Positions 54,179-63,899 of a stretch of 64,000 bases of DNA are shown here, in pieces; position 1 is the stretch's first letter; every line of letters begins with the position of its first letter. Made by a program: the position numbers and the translations under genes. The stretch comes from Litorimonas sp051251645. Its GTDB lineage: Bacteria > Pseudomonadota > Alphaproteobacteria > Caulobacterales > Maricaulaceae. Where the stretch lies: contig JBPOEY010000001.1 in assembly GCA_051251645.1 (NCBI GenBank), positions 558,001-622,000 of the forward strand, written 5' to 3'. The notes beneath the pieces are model-generated. The model searched no databases, was not told the origin of the DNA, and worked only from the letters and a program-made list of their open reading frames with translations.

Positions 54179-54658
54179 CTATTCTGGCGGCGGAGAGATT
54201 TCTCCAAGCTCAAGGATGGGCGCAGCGTCCAGGGACTCTGCATCCATCATTGTGGCCAAACGCTGGAGGCTTGAAACCAGCAGTGTCTGTTCCCAGTCGT
54301 GAAGGTTATCAAACGACGCGCGGAACTCTTTTTGCAAGAGAGCCGGCGCCGCATCGAGTTTTATTCGCCCCGCCTCTGTCAGAATAATGTCGACACTGCG
54401 GCGGTCGGCTTCGCTACGGGCGCGCGTCACGAGTTCAGCTTTCACCAAGCGATCAACAATTGACGTGATTGTCGCCTGAGACAGATGAACCAGCCGAGCG
54501 ACCTCGCTCGGTCGCGCGCGACCCGTTTCACCAACCTGCTGCAGAACGAGCAATTGCGGCGTCGTCAGCCCAATGTCTTTCATCAGCGACTTGGAATGCA
54601 GGTCGATTGCGCGCGTAATTTTCCGCAAAGAAATGAGAACATCATTATGGTGGGTCAT
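54179..54658 (-). CDS. MarR-family transcriptional regulator
   Basis: Winged-helix regulator of 159 residues. The DNA-binding core is TTPQLLVLQQVGETGRARPSEVARLVHLSQATITSIVDRL (residues 32-72), followed by the wing RARSEADRRSVDIILTEAG. Family members sense aromatic acids, oxidants or other small molecules. The gene is upstream of neither neighbour but is 87 bases from the convergently ordered SDR gene on the same strand, so it may control that gene. Confidence 0.9.
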   Translation of the reverse strand: MTHHNDVLISLRKITRAIDLHSKSLMKDIGLTTPQLLVLQQVGETGRARPSEVARLVHLSQATITSIVDRLVKAELVTRARSEADRRSVDIILTEAGRIKLDAAPALLQKEFRASFDNLHDWEQTLLVSSLQRLATMMDAESLDAAPILELGEISPPPE

Positions 54659-54744
54659 GATGTCAATCTAACGTCTTTCATCGGCGGTGTCAGCGTCATA
54701 GCAAAACCTAAACGTTTTCTTGCGGTGCTTCGCCTCGCGTTTGC

Positions 54745-55749
54745 CTAGTCTAAGACCGCTTTTACGCTGGGCCCAAATGGAGAGTCCCCGAGCACAGCGA
54801 GTTGGGTTTGCGCGGAGACCTTGTTGATCATCTCTTGGGGTCGCGCCACGGGATGCAAGGCGATACGCAACGGGCGCGACCCCTGTGGCATGGCAATCGT
54901 TTTCGCGATCGCCTTTGGAATATCCATCGGATCGGAACTGCCGCCGCCGCTTCCCTCTGTCCCCATGCCTGCCGTCAATTGCGGGTAAGCGTTCAGAATA
55001 TCTTCTGAAAGACGCGCTTTAAGCGCAGCAGACGGCGCGACTTGGTTCGCCCATATCTTTGTCGGGTAGCCGCCGGGTTGAATAATCGTGACTTCAATGC
55101 CGTGCGAGGCCACTTCATAGGCGAGTTGCTCACTCATGGCTTCAAGGGCAAATTTTGTTGGTGAATATTGGCCAAAGCCGGGCACGATCACGCGACCGAG
55201 TTGCGACGTCACATTAAAGATTTGTCCGCGTCCAGCGGCGCGCATTGTCGGGAGAACGGCTCTCATCATTCTGTGAGCGCCAAAAACATTCGTTTCAAAA
55301 ATTTGCTGCGTCGCGGCCATATCTTGGGCTTCAATCGGACCAGAGATGGCGATGCCGGCATTATTGATCAAAACATCAAGTGTCCCTCCGGTGGCTTCGA
55401 GGGCTTCAGCCACCCCTGCCTCAATTTGATCCCCATCGATGACGTCAATTTCGAGAACGGAAATGTCTAAGTTTTCGGTTTTCGCCAAAGTTTCAAGCTC
55501 AGTCGCTTCCGGGCGAGGGAGGTTGCGCATAGTAGCGAAGACTTTCGCGCCAAGACGCGCATAATGCTCTGCCCCCAATCGACCAAAGCCAGATGAGCAG
55601 CCCGTGATCAAAATCGAAACGCCTGTCAGGTCAATAGTGTCTATAGTCTCTGGGTCGGATGCATAGGCCGCGTTTGTGGCCATCGTCGCCGCGAGGACGC
55701 CTGCGCCTAACATCAGATTGCGTCGATTAAGCTTGTAATTTTCTGACAT
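54745..55749 (-). CDS. Exported short-chain dehydrogenase/reductase with Tat-like signal
   Basis: SDR-family oxidoreductase of 334 residues preceded by an export signal: NRRNLMLGAGVLAATMATNA, AYASD, a twin-arginine type sequence ending in an AxA-like site near residue 32. The enzyme part has TGCSSGFGRLG for cofactor binding near residue 50, NNAGIA, and the YSPTK catalytic pair near residue 205. Most SDRs are cytosolic; Tat export with bound cofactor would be needed for a periplasmic one. ATG 55749 follows AGGGA. Confidence 0.8.
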   Translation of the reverse strand: MSENYKLNRRNLMLGAGVLAATMATNAAYASDPETIDTIDLTGVSILITGCSSGFGRLGAEHYARLGAKVFATMRNLPRPEATELETLAKTENLDISVLEIDVIDGDQIEAGVAEALEATGGTLDVLINNAGIAISGPIEAQDMAATQQIFETNVFGAHRMMRAVLPTMRAAGRGQIFNVTSQLGRVIVPGFGQYSPTKFALEAMSEQLAYEVASHGIEVTIIQPGGYPTKIWANQVAPSAALKARLSEDILNAYPQLTAGMGTEGSGGGSSDPMDIPKAIAKTIAMPQGSRPLRIALHPVARPQEMINKVSAQTQLAVLGDSPFGPSVKAVLD

Positions 55750-56091
55750 CAATAATCCCTTTGGTTGGGTTGAACTTAGCAATGTTACGCCGCGTGTCAG
55801 TAGGCATATTCAGACAAAGCTGTCAGCTTTCTCTGGTTTTTGTGCGTCGAATAGGGCGCGAAGGTCTGTCTCAATCGCCTCTGAACGCTGGGGATGAAGT
55901 TCTAGGTGCGACTCAGGGCGGTTAAGGTTTTCTTATATGGCTCTAAAACACCGTCTATAGAGGCACTTAAAAACGGGATAAGTGGCATTTTATGTTAATG
56001 AATCAGAGGTTAAGAGTGTACGGCGCGGGATAGCTCTTCAAAGACATTCGCGCTATGAAGATGTTTAAGACGACATGACTAGGATGTGAAA
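55750..56091. other. Divergent promoter region between the SDR gene and gdh
   Basis: About 340 bases without a gene. A near-perfect palindrome AAAGCTGTCAGCTTT lies at 55816-55830, about 70 bases upstream of the SDR start, and may be an operator. The gdh ribosome site AGGA is at 56080-56083. I see no other convincing structure. Confidence 0.4.
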
Positions 56092-59000
56092 ATGGCCTCT
56101 CTTTTGTTTTCAGAAGGTGCTTTCCTTGAAGCGGCTTCCCGCGAAGAAGATTTCACAAATTTAGGCGCGGGTGATTTTGAGCGCGGCGCAGAGGATTTCC
56201 TTAGGAGCTTTTACAAGGATGCCCTTGAAAACGAATTTTTGGATTATGATCTCGAGGACTTAATCCTTCTTGCGCGCGATTTTTGGATGATGGGTAATCG
56301 CCGCCTTCCGTCAGAGTTTCTTGTTTCTGTCAAATCCTCGCCGACCCCTGCGGACGCCTCGAAAGCCGATACGGTCGTGCAAGTCGTTTGCGATGACATG
56401 TCGTTTTTGGTTGATTCACTCGTCGCGGCGGTCTCGTCCTTAGGCATAAATGTCAGCGGCCTTTTCCACCCAATTGTTGAGGGTTGGCGCGATGAAAAAG
56501 GGAAATGGTGTGCCTCCGGAAACGAGGTCACAGAATCGATGATTCTGCTTTTGATCGCCCCGCAAAGTCAGCGGAGTCATAAGCGTCTCGAAGATGAAAT
56601 TCGAAAAACTTTAGATGAAGTCAAAATAATCAATGATGATTTCTTGCCTCTTGTTCAAAATGTGAGAATGCGCGCGGAGGCGCTTAAGCATTCCCACGGG
56701 AAAACACCGAAAGATGACGTCGATGAAGGTGTGGCTTTTTTGGAATGGCTCGCCGATGGCAATTTTGTTCTGTTTGGCTCTCGCAGTTATGATTACACCC
56801 AAAGCTCCACCTCAGAGACGGGCGATTTTGACTATGTAAATCCGACGATTGTGGATGGCGATTCCCTTGGGTTGTTGCGCGATCCGTTGGTAACAATTCT
56901 GCGACAGAGTAGCGAGCCGTCTTCAATTTCTACGAATGTTGAACGGTTCGTTTTGGAAGCTCCGCCCGTCACCGTCGCTAAGTCGAACTTAGTCACGCGG
57001 GTCCACCGCCGCGTCCGAATGGATTATATTTCGGTCAAGCATTTCAGCAAAACCGGCAAGGTGACGGGCGAAACGCGCTATGTCGGCCTGTTTACGGCAG
57101 ACGCCTATAATCGTTCGCCCAACTATGTGCCGTTGATCCGTCAAAAGGTGGCCCGAGTCACGGAACGTTCCGGCTGGCAGCCAGGGTCGCATAACGCGAA
57201 ACGGCTTGATTATGTTTTGACGTCCTATCCGCGCGACGAGCTTTTCCAAATTAGCGATGATGAGCTTTTGCGGATTGCGACTGGTGTTGCGCAGGCGTTT
57301 GATCGTCCGCGAACACGCCTGTTTGTTCGCCGCGACCCGTTTGAGCGGTTTGTCTCAGTCCTCGTTTATGTACAGCAAGAACATTATAACACGCGGGTTC
57401 GCAAACGCATTGGCGAGCGGCTAAAGAATGCCTTTGGTGGCCGCCTCTCAGCTTTCTATCCGCAATATAGTGACGCGCCGATGGCGCGGGTTCACTACAT
57501 TATTGGGATGGATCCGGATCAAGGACTATACCCGGATATTCCAGAGCTCGAAGCGGAAGTCGGTCGCATCGCGCAGCCTTGGTTCGAAGGCGTCCGTCTT
57601 CTATCTGAAGAAAGCGACAATGATCATGCGTTCAAGGCCATCGATAATTACAAAGACGCCTTCTCTGTCGCTTATCAGGATGAGTATTCGACCCAGCAAG
57701 CCTTAGCCGACATTTTCGTCTGTGAAGCCTTGTCCGAAAATGACAGCTTGTCTGTGCGTGTTTTTGAAACGGCGCAGATGGAAGACAAGCTCTTCAAAGT
57801 TAAAATATATCAGTTGGGCGAGCGGCTAGAGCCTTCGCGTATCATGCCGGTGTTTAGTCACTTCAAATGTCATATCGTCGAAGAAAGAGGCTATGAAATA
57901 ACCCGCCAAGACGGCAGCGTTATTTGGGTCCATGACTATGAAATCCGCCTTGATTTTGCACCGTCTGACACGGCTAAGCTAACGCAAACGTTTGAGACGG
58001 CTTTTCTTGCGACTTGGAATGGGCTCAACGAGGATGATGCGTTTAACAGCTTGATTTTGCCGCAAAATGCCGAATGGCGCGATATCGCTTTCTTGCGCTT
58101 GGTGGCCCGATATCGGCGCCAAAGTGGACTCGATCCGTCAGAAGCCACGCAAATCGAAGCGTTAGAAACCTATCCTTCGCTGACACGCCTCCTGCTTGCG
58201 TTAAAAACGGCGAAGTTTGATCCGACCGCATTTAAAAAACACGCTAACCGGAAGGCGGCCTGTGAAGTGCTAGAAAAGAAAATCACAACAGATCTGACAT
58301 CGGTTTCTTCGCTCGAACATGATCGTGTGATACGCCGTATGGCTGACGTGATTATCGCGGGTCTTCGGACGAATTTTTATCAGCCTGCGGGCGATCAAAT
58401 TAAGCCGTATATCTCTTTGAAGATTAAGAGTGAGACGCTTGATAATCTGCCCGAGCCTAAGCCTTACCGCGAAGTTTATGTTAGCTCTCCGCGCGTTGAA
58501 GGGGTTCATTTACGGTTTGGCCCTGTCGCGCGTGGCGGTCTTCGCTGGTCCGATCGTCGCGATGATTTCCGCACAGAAGTTCTCGGTCTTGTCAAAGCGC
58601 AACAAGTTAAGAATGCTGTGATTGTCCCGGTTGGCTCCAAAGGCGGTTTCTATCCCAAACAACTTCCTAAAGAGGGGTCACGGGATGAGGTGCAGGCCGA
58701 GGCAATTGAGGCCTATAAGACGTTCATTTCTGGCATTCTTGATCTGACCGACAATTATGTGGGTGAGGGCACAGTGCCGCCCGCTAACGTCGTATGTTGG
58801 GATGATCCTGACCCTTACCTTGTTGTCGCGGCCGATAAAGGTACCGCGACCTTCTCAGACATGGCGAACGGTATTTCCCAATCTTACGGTTACTGGCTCG
58901 ATGACGCATTCGCGTCCGGCGGGTCCGTTGGCTATGATCATAAGGTCATGGGTATTACCGCCCGGGGCGGATGGGAGGCCGTTAAACGGCACTTCCGCGA

Positions 59001-60939
59001 AACTGGAAAAGATATACAATCCGAAGAATTTACGGTCATCGGTGTGGGTGACATGTCCGGTGACGTTTTTGGTAATGGCATGCTGCTGTCCAAACACATC
59101 AAGCTTGTGGCCGCGTTCAATCATCTGGATATTTTCATTGATCCGGACGGCGACGTTTCGGCGTCGTTTAAAGAGCGCCAGCGTCTGTTCAACTTGCCGC
59201 GGTCCAGTTGGCAGGATTATGATAAATCCTTGATTTCGAAAGGCGGAGGCGTTTTCTCCCGGCAGGCAAAATCTATTCCTCTCAGTCCGGAGATTAAAGA
59301 GGTTACGGGGCTATCTGCCGACAATGTGACGCCTAACGAGTTGATGCAGGCCTTATTAGGCGCGCCTGTTGAGCTGTTATGGTTTGGCGGTATCGGCACT
59401 TATATCAAAGCCAAGACACAATCGCATCAGGACGTCGGGGATAAGGCGAATGATACCATCCGTATTGATGGGGCTGATGTGAAAGCCAAAGTGATCGGCG
59501 AAGGCGCGAACCTTGGTATCACGCAGGCGGGTCGGATTGAATATGCCCAAGCGGGCGGCCGTATCAATACGGACGCGATCGACAATTCCGCGGGCGTCGA
59601 TTCCTCAGACAATGAGGTGAACATCAAAATTCTTTTGGGGGCCGCGATTGATCACGGTGAGCTCAAACGAGAGACGCGCGATGATTTGCTTGCGAGCATG
59701 ACGGATGAGGTCGCGGAGCTTGTTCTGGCGCATAACTACGATCAAACGGGTGCCATCTCAGTGGCGCAAATGCGGGCAACGCTCGATCACGACGCCTATG
59801 AACGGTTGATGGTCTCACTGACAGCGAAGGGCGTGTTGAACCGGAGCGTAGAAGGCTTGCCGGGACCGGAGGCCATGCAGGCTATCGCGGCCAGTAATCG
59901 CGGTCTGACACGGCCGGAAATTTCTGTCCTCTTTGCCTATGCCAAGAACAGTTTGTTTGACGACCTCATTCAAACCGATGTTGCGGATGATCCTTTCATG
60001 GCCGGCGCTCTGAAGGCGTATTTCCCGACGGCGTTGCATGGGTTTGAGGCCGCGCTGCAAAATCATCGACTGCGGCGGGAGATCATTGTCTCTCGGCTGA
60101 CAAACTTGATGATTGACGTTTGCGGCCCGGTCTTCACCTTGCGCCTTCAGGAGCAAACCCAAGGGTCTGTCGATAAGATTGCAAAGGCTTTCGTTGTCGC
60201 GTTTGAGACCCTTAAAGTCGCTGATTTGCGAGAGAGTATCGCGGAGCTCGACAATAAGGTCGAAGCTCAGGCGCAGCTTCGTTTGCACAATGAGATTTCC
60301 ACTGTTCTGCAGAGAGTTGTGGCCTGGCTCGTCCGGCATAATGAGACAGAATCGATCGCAGACCGCGTTGCAAAGCGTTCTCAGCTTTCGGGGCTTATTG
60401 ATGATGCATGGTTGGCACTCTTGTCGCCATATGATCAAATGCGCGCCGAAAAGCGGATCAAAAGCTATACGAAGCTTGGCGTCCCCAAAGATCTGGCGAC
60501 GGATGTGGCCCTGTTGAAATCTCGCGCATCTGCGTTTGATGTGATGAGCCTCGCCGAGGCTACCGGATGGTCACCACAACGCTCAGCAGAATTGTTCTAT
60601 GATATTGGAGGTCGGTTTAAAATTGACCGGATTCGGTCCGCCTTGCTTAATACGAAATCAAATTCGCATTGGGAACGGCTCGCGATGCGGCACTTACAAG
60701 AGGACTTTTTCAAGGCTCAAGCCCGGTTCTCACAAAACGTGGCCGCCTACGCCGCGACGACAGAGGAAGACCTTGATGGACCTGTCAGGTCTCTGATCGC
60801 GAACTGGGTGCGGGCTGAAATTCCACAAATGAAGACCTATGAGGACTCTGTCGCGACAATGTCGCGGGCCGGCGGGTGGACAGTCTCGAAATTTGCGATT
60901 GTGAATGCGCAGCTCAGCGACTTGATGGACAGCCTTTAG
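56092..60939 (+). CDS. gdhB: NAD-dependent glutamate dehydrogenase, large (180 kDa) class
   Basis: Very large NAD-glutamate dehydrogenase of about 1615 residues, the class typical of alpha- and gammaproteobacteria, which deaminates glutamate to 2-oxoglutarate. The N-terminal ~700 residues are the regulatory ACT-containing part; the catalytic core is at about 800-1180 with RGGLRWSDRRDDFRTEV, VIVPVGSKGGFYPKQ (substrate Lys near 850) and FTVIGVGDMSGDVFGNGML. ATG 56092 has AGGA eight bases upstream. Together with gabT and pro genes it makes glutamate the hub of this region. Confidence 0.96.
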   Translation: MASLLFSEGAFLEAASREEDFTNLGAGDFERGAEDFLRSFYKDALENEFLDYDLEDLILLARDFWMMGNRRLPSEFLVSVKSSPTPADASKADTVVQVVCDDMSFLVDSLVAAVSSLGINVSGLFHPIVEGWRDEKGKWCASGNEVTESMILLLIAPQSQRSHKRLEDEIRKTLDEVKIINDDFLPLVQNVRMRAEALKHSHGKTPKDDVDEGVAFLEWLADGNFVLFGSRSYDYTQSSTSETGDFDYVNPTIVDGDSLGLLRDPLVTILRQSSEPSSISTNVERFVLEAPPVTVAKSNLVTRVHRRVRMDYISVKHFSKTGKVTGETRYVGLFTADAYNRSPNYVPLIRQKVARVTERSGWQPGSHNAKRLDYVLTSYPRDELFQISDDELLRIATGVAQAFDRPRTRLFVRRDPFERFVSVLVYVQQEHYNTRVRKRIGERLKNAFGGRLSAFYPQYSDAPMARVHYIIGMDPDQGLYPDIPELEAEVGRIAQPWFEGVRLLSEESDNDHAFKAIDNYKDAFSVAYQDEYSTQQALADIFVCEALSENDSLSVRVFETAQMEDKLFKVKIYQLGERLEPSRIMPVFSHFKCHIVEERGYEITRQDGSVIWVHDYEIRLDFAPSDTAKLTQTFETAFLATWNGLNEDDAFNSLILPQNAEWRDIAFLRLVARYRRQSGLDPSEATQIEALETYPSLTRLLLALKTAKFDPTAFKKHANRKAACEVLEKKITTDLTSVSSLEHDRVIRRMADVIIAGLRTNFYQPAGDQIKPYISLKIKSETLDNLPEPKPYREVYVSSPRVEGVHLRFGPVARGGLRWSDRRDDFRTEVLGLVKAQQVKNAVIVPVGSKGGFYPKQLPKEGSRDEVQAEAIEAYKTFISGILDLTDNYVGEGTVPPANVVCWDDPDPYLVVAADKGTATFSDMANGISQSYGYWLDDAFASGGSVGYDHKVMGITARGGWEAVKRHFRETGKDIQSEEFTVIGVGDMSGDVFGNGMLLSKHIKLVAAFNHLDIFIDPDGDVSASFKERQRLFNLPRSSWQDYDKSLISKGGGVFSRQAKSIPLSPEIKEVTGLSADNVTPNELMQALLGAPVELLWFGGIGTYIKAKTQSHQDVGDKANDTIRIDGADVKAKVIGEGANLGITQAGRIEYAQAGGRINTDAIDNSAGVDSSDNEVNIKILLGAAIDHGELKRETRDDLLASMTDEVAELVLAHNYDQTGAISVAQMRATLDHDAYERLMVSLTAKGVLNRSVEGLPGPEAMQAIAASNRGLTRPEISVLFAYAKNSLFDDLIQTDVADDPFMAGALKAYFPTALHGFEAALQNHRLRREIIVSRLTNLMIDVCGPVFTLRLQEQTQGSVDKIAKAFVVAFETLKVADLRESIAELDNKVEAQAQLRLHNEISTVLQRVVAWLVRHNETESIADRVAKRSQLSGLIDDAWLALLSPYDQMRAEKRIKSYTKLGVPKDLATDVALLKSRASAFDVMSLAEATGWSPQRSAELFYDIGGRFKIDRIRSALLNTKSNSHWERLAMRHLQEDFFKAQARFSQNVAAYAATTEEDLDGPVRSLIANWVRAEIPQMKTYEDSVATMSRAGGWTVSKFAIVNAQLSDLMDSL

Positions 60940-60941
60940 AG

Positions 60942-60960
60942 GCCCGGATTGTTACCGGGC
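60942..60960. terminator. Terminator-like hairpin between gdh and lysE
   Basis: GCCCGG and CCGGGC pair around an ATTGTTA loop, two bases after the gdh stop and overlapping the stop of the convergent LysE-type gene. A short TGTTTG follows; probably a shared terminator. Confidence 0.5.
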
Positions 60961-61587
60961 TGTTTGCCAAACCATCCAAATAGCGACGGCCGCGAGGAGT
61001 ATGGCCAAGGCGCGGGCCGTTGTTTTACGCAATCGGTCCTTTTGTAAGACAGGTTGCAAGCTCCCAGCGAAGACGACGATTAGAAGATGAACGAGCGTTG
61101 CAATGCTGACGTAAATTAGGGTCAATTCAATGGCTTCAAATACTGTCGACCCAGCGCTATTATCGTTGGCGTGTAGATATGTTGGCAAGACCGCAATGTA
61201 GAAAACTGCGGCTTTTGGGTTGAGGAGATTGACCGTCAGCCCATAGCGAAAATAGCGGCGAATTTTCGAGGTGCTAGGTTTTAATTCAAGAAAACGGCTA
61301 TCCGCTTCACGCCATTGTTGCCACGCGAGCCACAATAGATAGCCGCCGCCGCCGAACCGAAGCATCTCATATAAAAAATCCGAGCGGTCGACTAATGTGG
61401 CAATGCCAAAGGCGGCTAACAGTCCGACGATCAGTAAACCCAAGGCGATACCCGCGACCGTGTATAGCCCCAACCGTCGACCTTTTGTGGCGGCAACGAG
61501 CGCAAGAAAACCCATATTAGGACCTGGCGTCAGCTCAATGAGAAGACACGTCAATAAATAGGGGGCGATTGTCGATGGTGATATCAA
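60952..61587 (-). CDS. LysE/RhtB-family amino-acid exporter
   Basis: Inner-membrane exporter of 211 residues with about six helices. LLIELTPGPNMGFLALVAATKGRRLGL near residue 15 is the LysE/RhtB signature and LNPKAAVFYIAVLP near residue 122 the second family block. Substrates are often amino acids or homoserine lactones. TTG start at 61587 with GAGAG just upstream; the stress-protein gene ends 12 bases before. It is next to gdh, so relief from excess amino acids is a reasonable guess. Confidence 0.87.
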   Translation of the reverse strand: MISPSTIAPYLLTCLLIELTPGPNMGFLALVAATKGRRLGLYTVAGIALGLLIVGLLAAFGIATLVDRSDFLYEMLRFGGGGYLLWLAWQQWREADSRFLELKPSTSKIRRYFRYGLTVNLLNPKAAVFYIAVLPTYLHANDNSAGSTVFEAIELTLIYVSIATLVHLLIVVFAGSLQPVLQKDRLRKTTARALAILLAAVAIWMVWQTAR

Positions 61588-61599
61588 CTCTCGGTCAAA

Positions 61600-62430
61600 T
61601 CAGTGTGACAGGAGAACAGGGCAGGGAGGGTTTTTTAGAACGCTATCTGTGACACCCCCAAATATACGTTGGCGCAAACGCGTGTGGCTGTAAGCCCCGA
61701 GAACCATGAGGTCCGAGGCTTCTCCGACCCGGCGTAAGGCTTTGATGTCGCTGCCATGGGCTTTCAGATTTTTGAACGATGCGTTGATACCATGACGTCC
61801 CAGTGTGTCGATCATACGGTTTGCGGACTGCCGCGAAGTGTCCGTATCGGACATATCCACATTGGCTGAAATCAAGGAGCACTGTGAATAGTGGCGTAAA
61901 ATAGGAATGGCGTCGAAGATGGCCCGGGTGCTTTCGCGTGACCCGTCCCAGCCAATTGAAACTGTCTCAAATAGCGGATCAGAGCCTGTCGTCTCAGGCA
62001 TAATTAAAATTGGGCGACCTGCCCCTTCAATAATTTGTCCGAGTGCAGCAGACTGAGCGACCACATTATCATTCCAATCAGTATCGATTCCAGTGATGTA
62101 AAGATCGGCGAGACGCGTTTGTGCAATTAATGCATCAATAGGGGCCTCCGACATCGCCCGAATATGCCGGAATTCATACGATAGGTCAGAGTTTTCGAAA
62201 GCGTCTGTGAAAGCCTTCTTGGCTTTGATTTGCCAAGCCTTTTCAACGGCGCTGGTGTCCGGATGTTTGTAAGGACTGCCCCAGCTGTAAAGACCTGTGA
62301 GAGCTAATCTGGCGTGGGTCACGTAAAGGCCGACCACATGCGCGTCAGTTTTTTCCGCAAGACGGGTCGCGGTTTTCAAGACAGTGTCCCGCGCATCAAA
62401 CGCGGTGACGTCAACAAGGATCGTTTTCAT
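61600..62430 (-). CDS. Universal stress protein, two Usp domains
   Basis: Cytosolic protein of 276 residues with two Usp domains: MKTILVDVTAFDARDTVLKTA at the start and VSIGWDGSRESTRAIFDAIPIL from about residue 160; the second ends with LGAYSHTRLRQRIFGGVTDSVL, the nucleotide-binding G-x-G segment. Usp proteins help under nutrient, oxidative or respiratory stress. AGGAGG precedes the ATG. A paralog lies 12 bases upstream on the same strand. Confidence 0.9.
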   Translation of the reverse strand: MKTILVDVTAFDARDTVLKTATRLAEKTDAHVVGLYVTHARLALTGLYSWGSPYKHPDTSAVEKAWQIKAKKAFTDAFENSDLSYEFRHIRAMSEAPIDALIAQTRLADLYITGIDTDWNDNVVAQSAALGQIIEGAGRPILIMPETTGSDPLFETVSIGWDGSRESTRAIFDAIPILRHYSQCSLISANVDMSDTDTSRQSANRMIDTLGRHGINASFKNLKAHGSDIKALRRVGEASDLMVLGAYSHTRLRQRIFGGVTDSVLKNPPCPVLLSH

Positions 62431-62442
62431 TGGAGGCTCCTC

Positions 62443-63279
62443 CTAATTCGACAAGAGAATAGCACAGGGCGGATGACGCAAAATATAGTGGGTCGCGCCC
62501 CCCAAAATACGTTCACGCAAACGCGAATGACCATAGGCCCCGAGGATTAGAAGGTCGGAGGCATTAATAATCGCTCGTTCCACAATCGCTGGCCCCGCCT
62601 TCTGATCGCTCGTGATTGGATTGGTGGTGACCTTAATGTCATGACGCGCGAGGACATTTGCGATTTCCGCGCCTGCGATGTCGACATTGCCCATGGGCGT
62701 GTCTTGGGGATTTATCCATACGAGGTCGACGTCGTCAGCTTTTGCCAGCAAGGGTAGACTGTCGAACGCTGCACGCGCCGCTTCACGCGAGGCGTTCCAC
62801 GCCAAAGTCATACGGTCGTAGGAAAAAGGACGTAATAGATTTGGCGGGATTGCGAGCACAGGCCGTCCGCTGAACATGACGATATCAGCGACGTTATCAA
62901 TGCTGTCACCTGACATTTTGCCCTCAAATTCCCGCATTTGCATAATTACGAGATCGCAGGTGCGGCTTTGGGCGATAATGCCCGGTCCAAGGTTTAGACC
63001 TAATTGCTCATCAGAGCGGAATTCAAACGTTAGCCCTTCTGTCTTCATGCGTGCCTCGAAGGCGGATCGAAATTTCGGGAGGTTTTTCCGACATCGGGTT
63101 CGCAACGTGTCATCAAAAGGCACCATCGTCATCGGCGTTGCGACGGGAATTAAAATTGGCCCAGGGATCGGCATATAACCGATAATGTGAGAGCCGTGTT
63201 GGCGGGCGATTGTGATGGCGACATCAAGACTGATATCAAGGTTTTCGTCAGGAAGCAGGGCAACAAGAAGCGTTTTCAT
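62443..63279 (-). CDS. Universal stress protein, tandem paralog
   Basis: Two-domain Usp protein of 278 residues. It starts MKTLLVALLPDENLDISLDVAITIARQHG; the second domain opens MTLAWNASREAARAAFDSLPLL and ends LGAYGHSRLRERILGGATHYIL, almost the same as its neighbour, so the two are duplicates. ATG 63279 follows GGAGGAT. It should be the first gene of a three-gene unit with the second Usp and LysE. Confidence 0.9.
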   Translation of the reverse strand: MKTLLVALLPDENLDISLDVAITIARQHGSHIIGYMPIPGPILIPVATPMTMVPFDDTLRTRCRKNLPKFRSAFEARMKTEGLTFEFRSDEQLGLNLGPGIIAQSRTCDLVIMQMREFEGKMSGDSIDNVADIVMFSGRPVLAIPPNLLRPFSYDRMTLAWNASREAARAAFDSLPLLAKADDVDLVWINPQDTPMGNVDIAGAEIANVLARHDIKVTTNPITSDQKAGPAIVERAIINASDLLILGAYGHSRLRERILGGATHYILRHPPCAILLSN

Positions 63280-63899
63280 CGTATCCTCCGAATTTGGATT
63301 GATGCGATGAGTATTGCAAATACGAAACCTCATCGACGTGACCGCAGTCACTTCTCATAACATTTGTATTTTTATAGAGTTTCCGGTGAACCTAGACCAT
63401 CAAATTTTTTATGAGATATGCCGCAGGGACATGTCGTAACCATTATAATATTGCGCAAGGAGCAGGTGTTTTCGTCGTATGATAAAGCTCGTCATTTGAG
63501 TTTTTATTGCATTGCTGATTATTGTGGCCGCGCTTGCTATCCTTATGATCCTAGATCACCGCCCGTACCTCATATCGAGCGTGGTAGGGGAAATACGGAT
63601 CAACCCGCTCTGTCACGCCCGTAACCTTACCGGTTGAGTGGCCGATGGTTTCGGACCGGACCATGCCTCGCCCTTCGGCTTCATTAAATAGCTATGCCGC
63701 GACATTATTGCGCGCCAATTCAATCAAAAGCGCGGTCTTGTTCGTAAAGAAGAAATATGCCGAAAATGTCATGCGTCAAAACGCGAGGCCATGGCTATAC
63801 GGGTGATTGCCGCTTGTGAAAATTAACGCGGGGTCGACGGTGCGTGTCGTCCTAATGCGCAGCCAATATGGTAAACTGGTAAAGAGAAGGATCAGCGTC
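63280..63899. other. Non-coding and probably decayed stretch
   Basis: About 620 bases without an intact gene. From 63479 a frame starts MIKLVI, meets a TGA at 63497-63499 and then reads a hydrophobic helix (VFIALLIIVAALAILMIL) and about 25 more residues before the next stop; it looks like the broken start of a membrane protein (a TGG to TGA change would restore it). Further frames to 63850 hit many stops. The Usp promoter is in the first 100 bases. Confidence 0.45.

Noticed and set aside
59815..60438. Minus-strand frame of 207 codons inside gdhB
   Set aside because: Antisense shadow of a conserved gene; no start signals.
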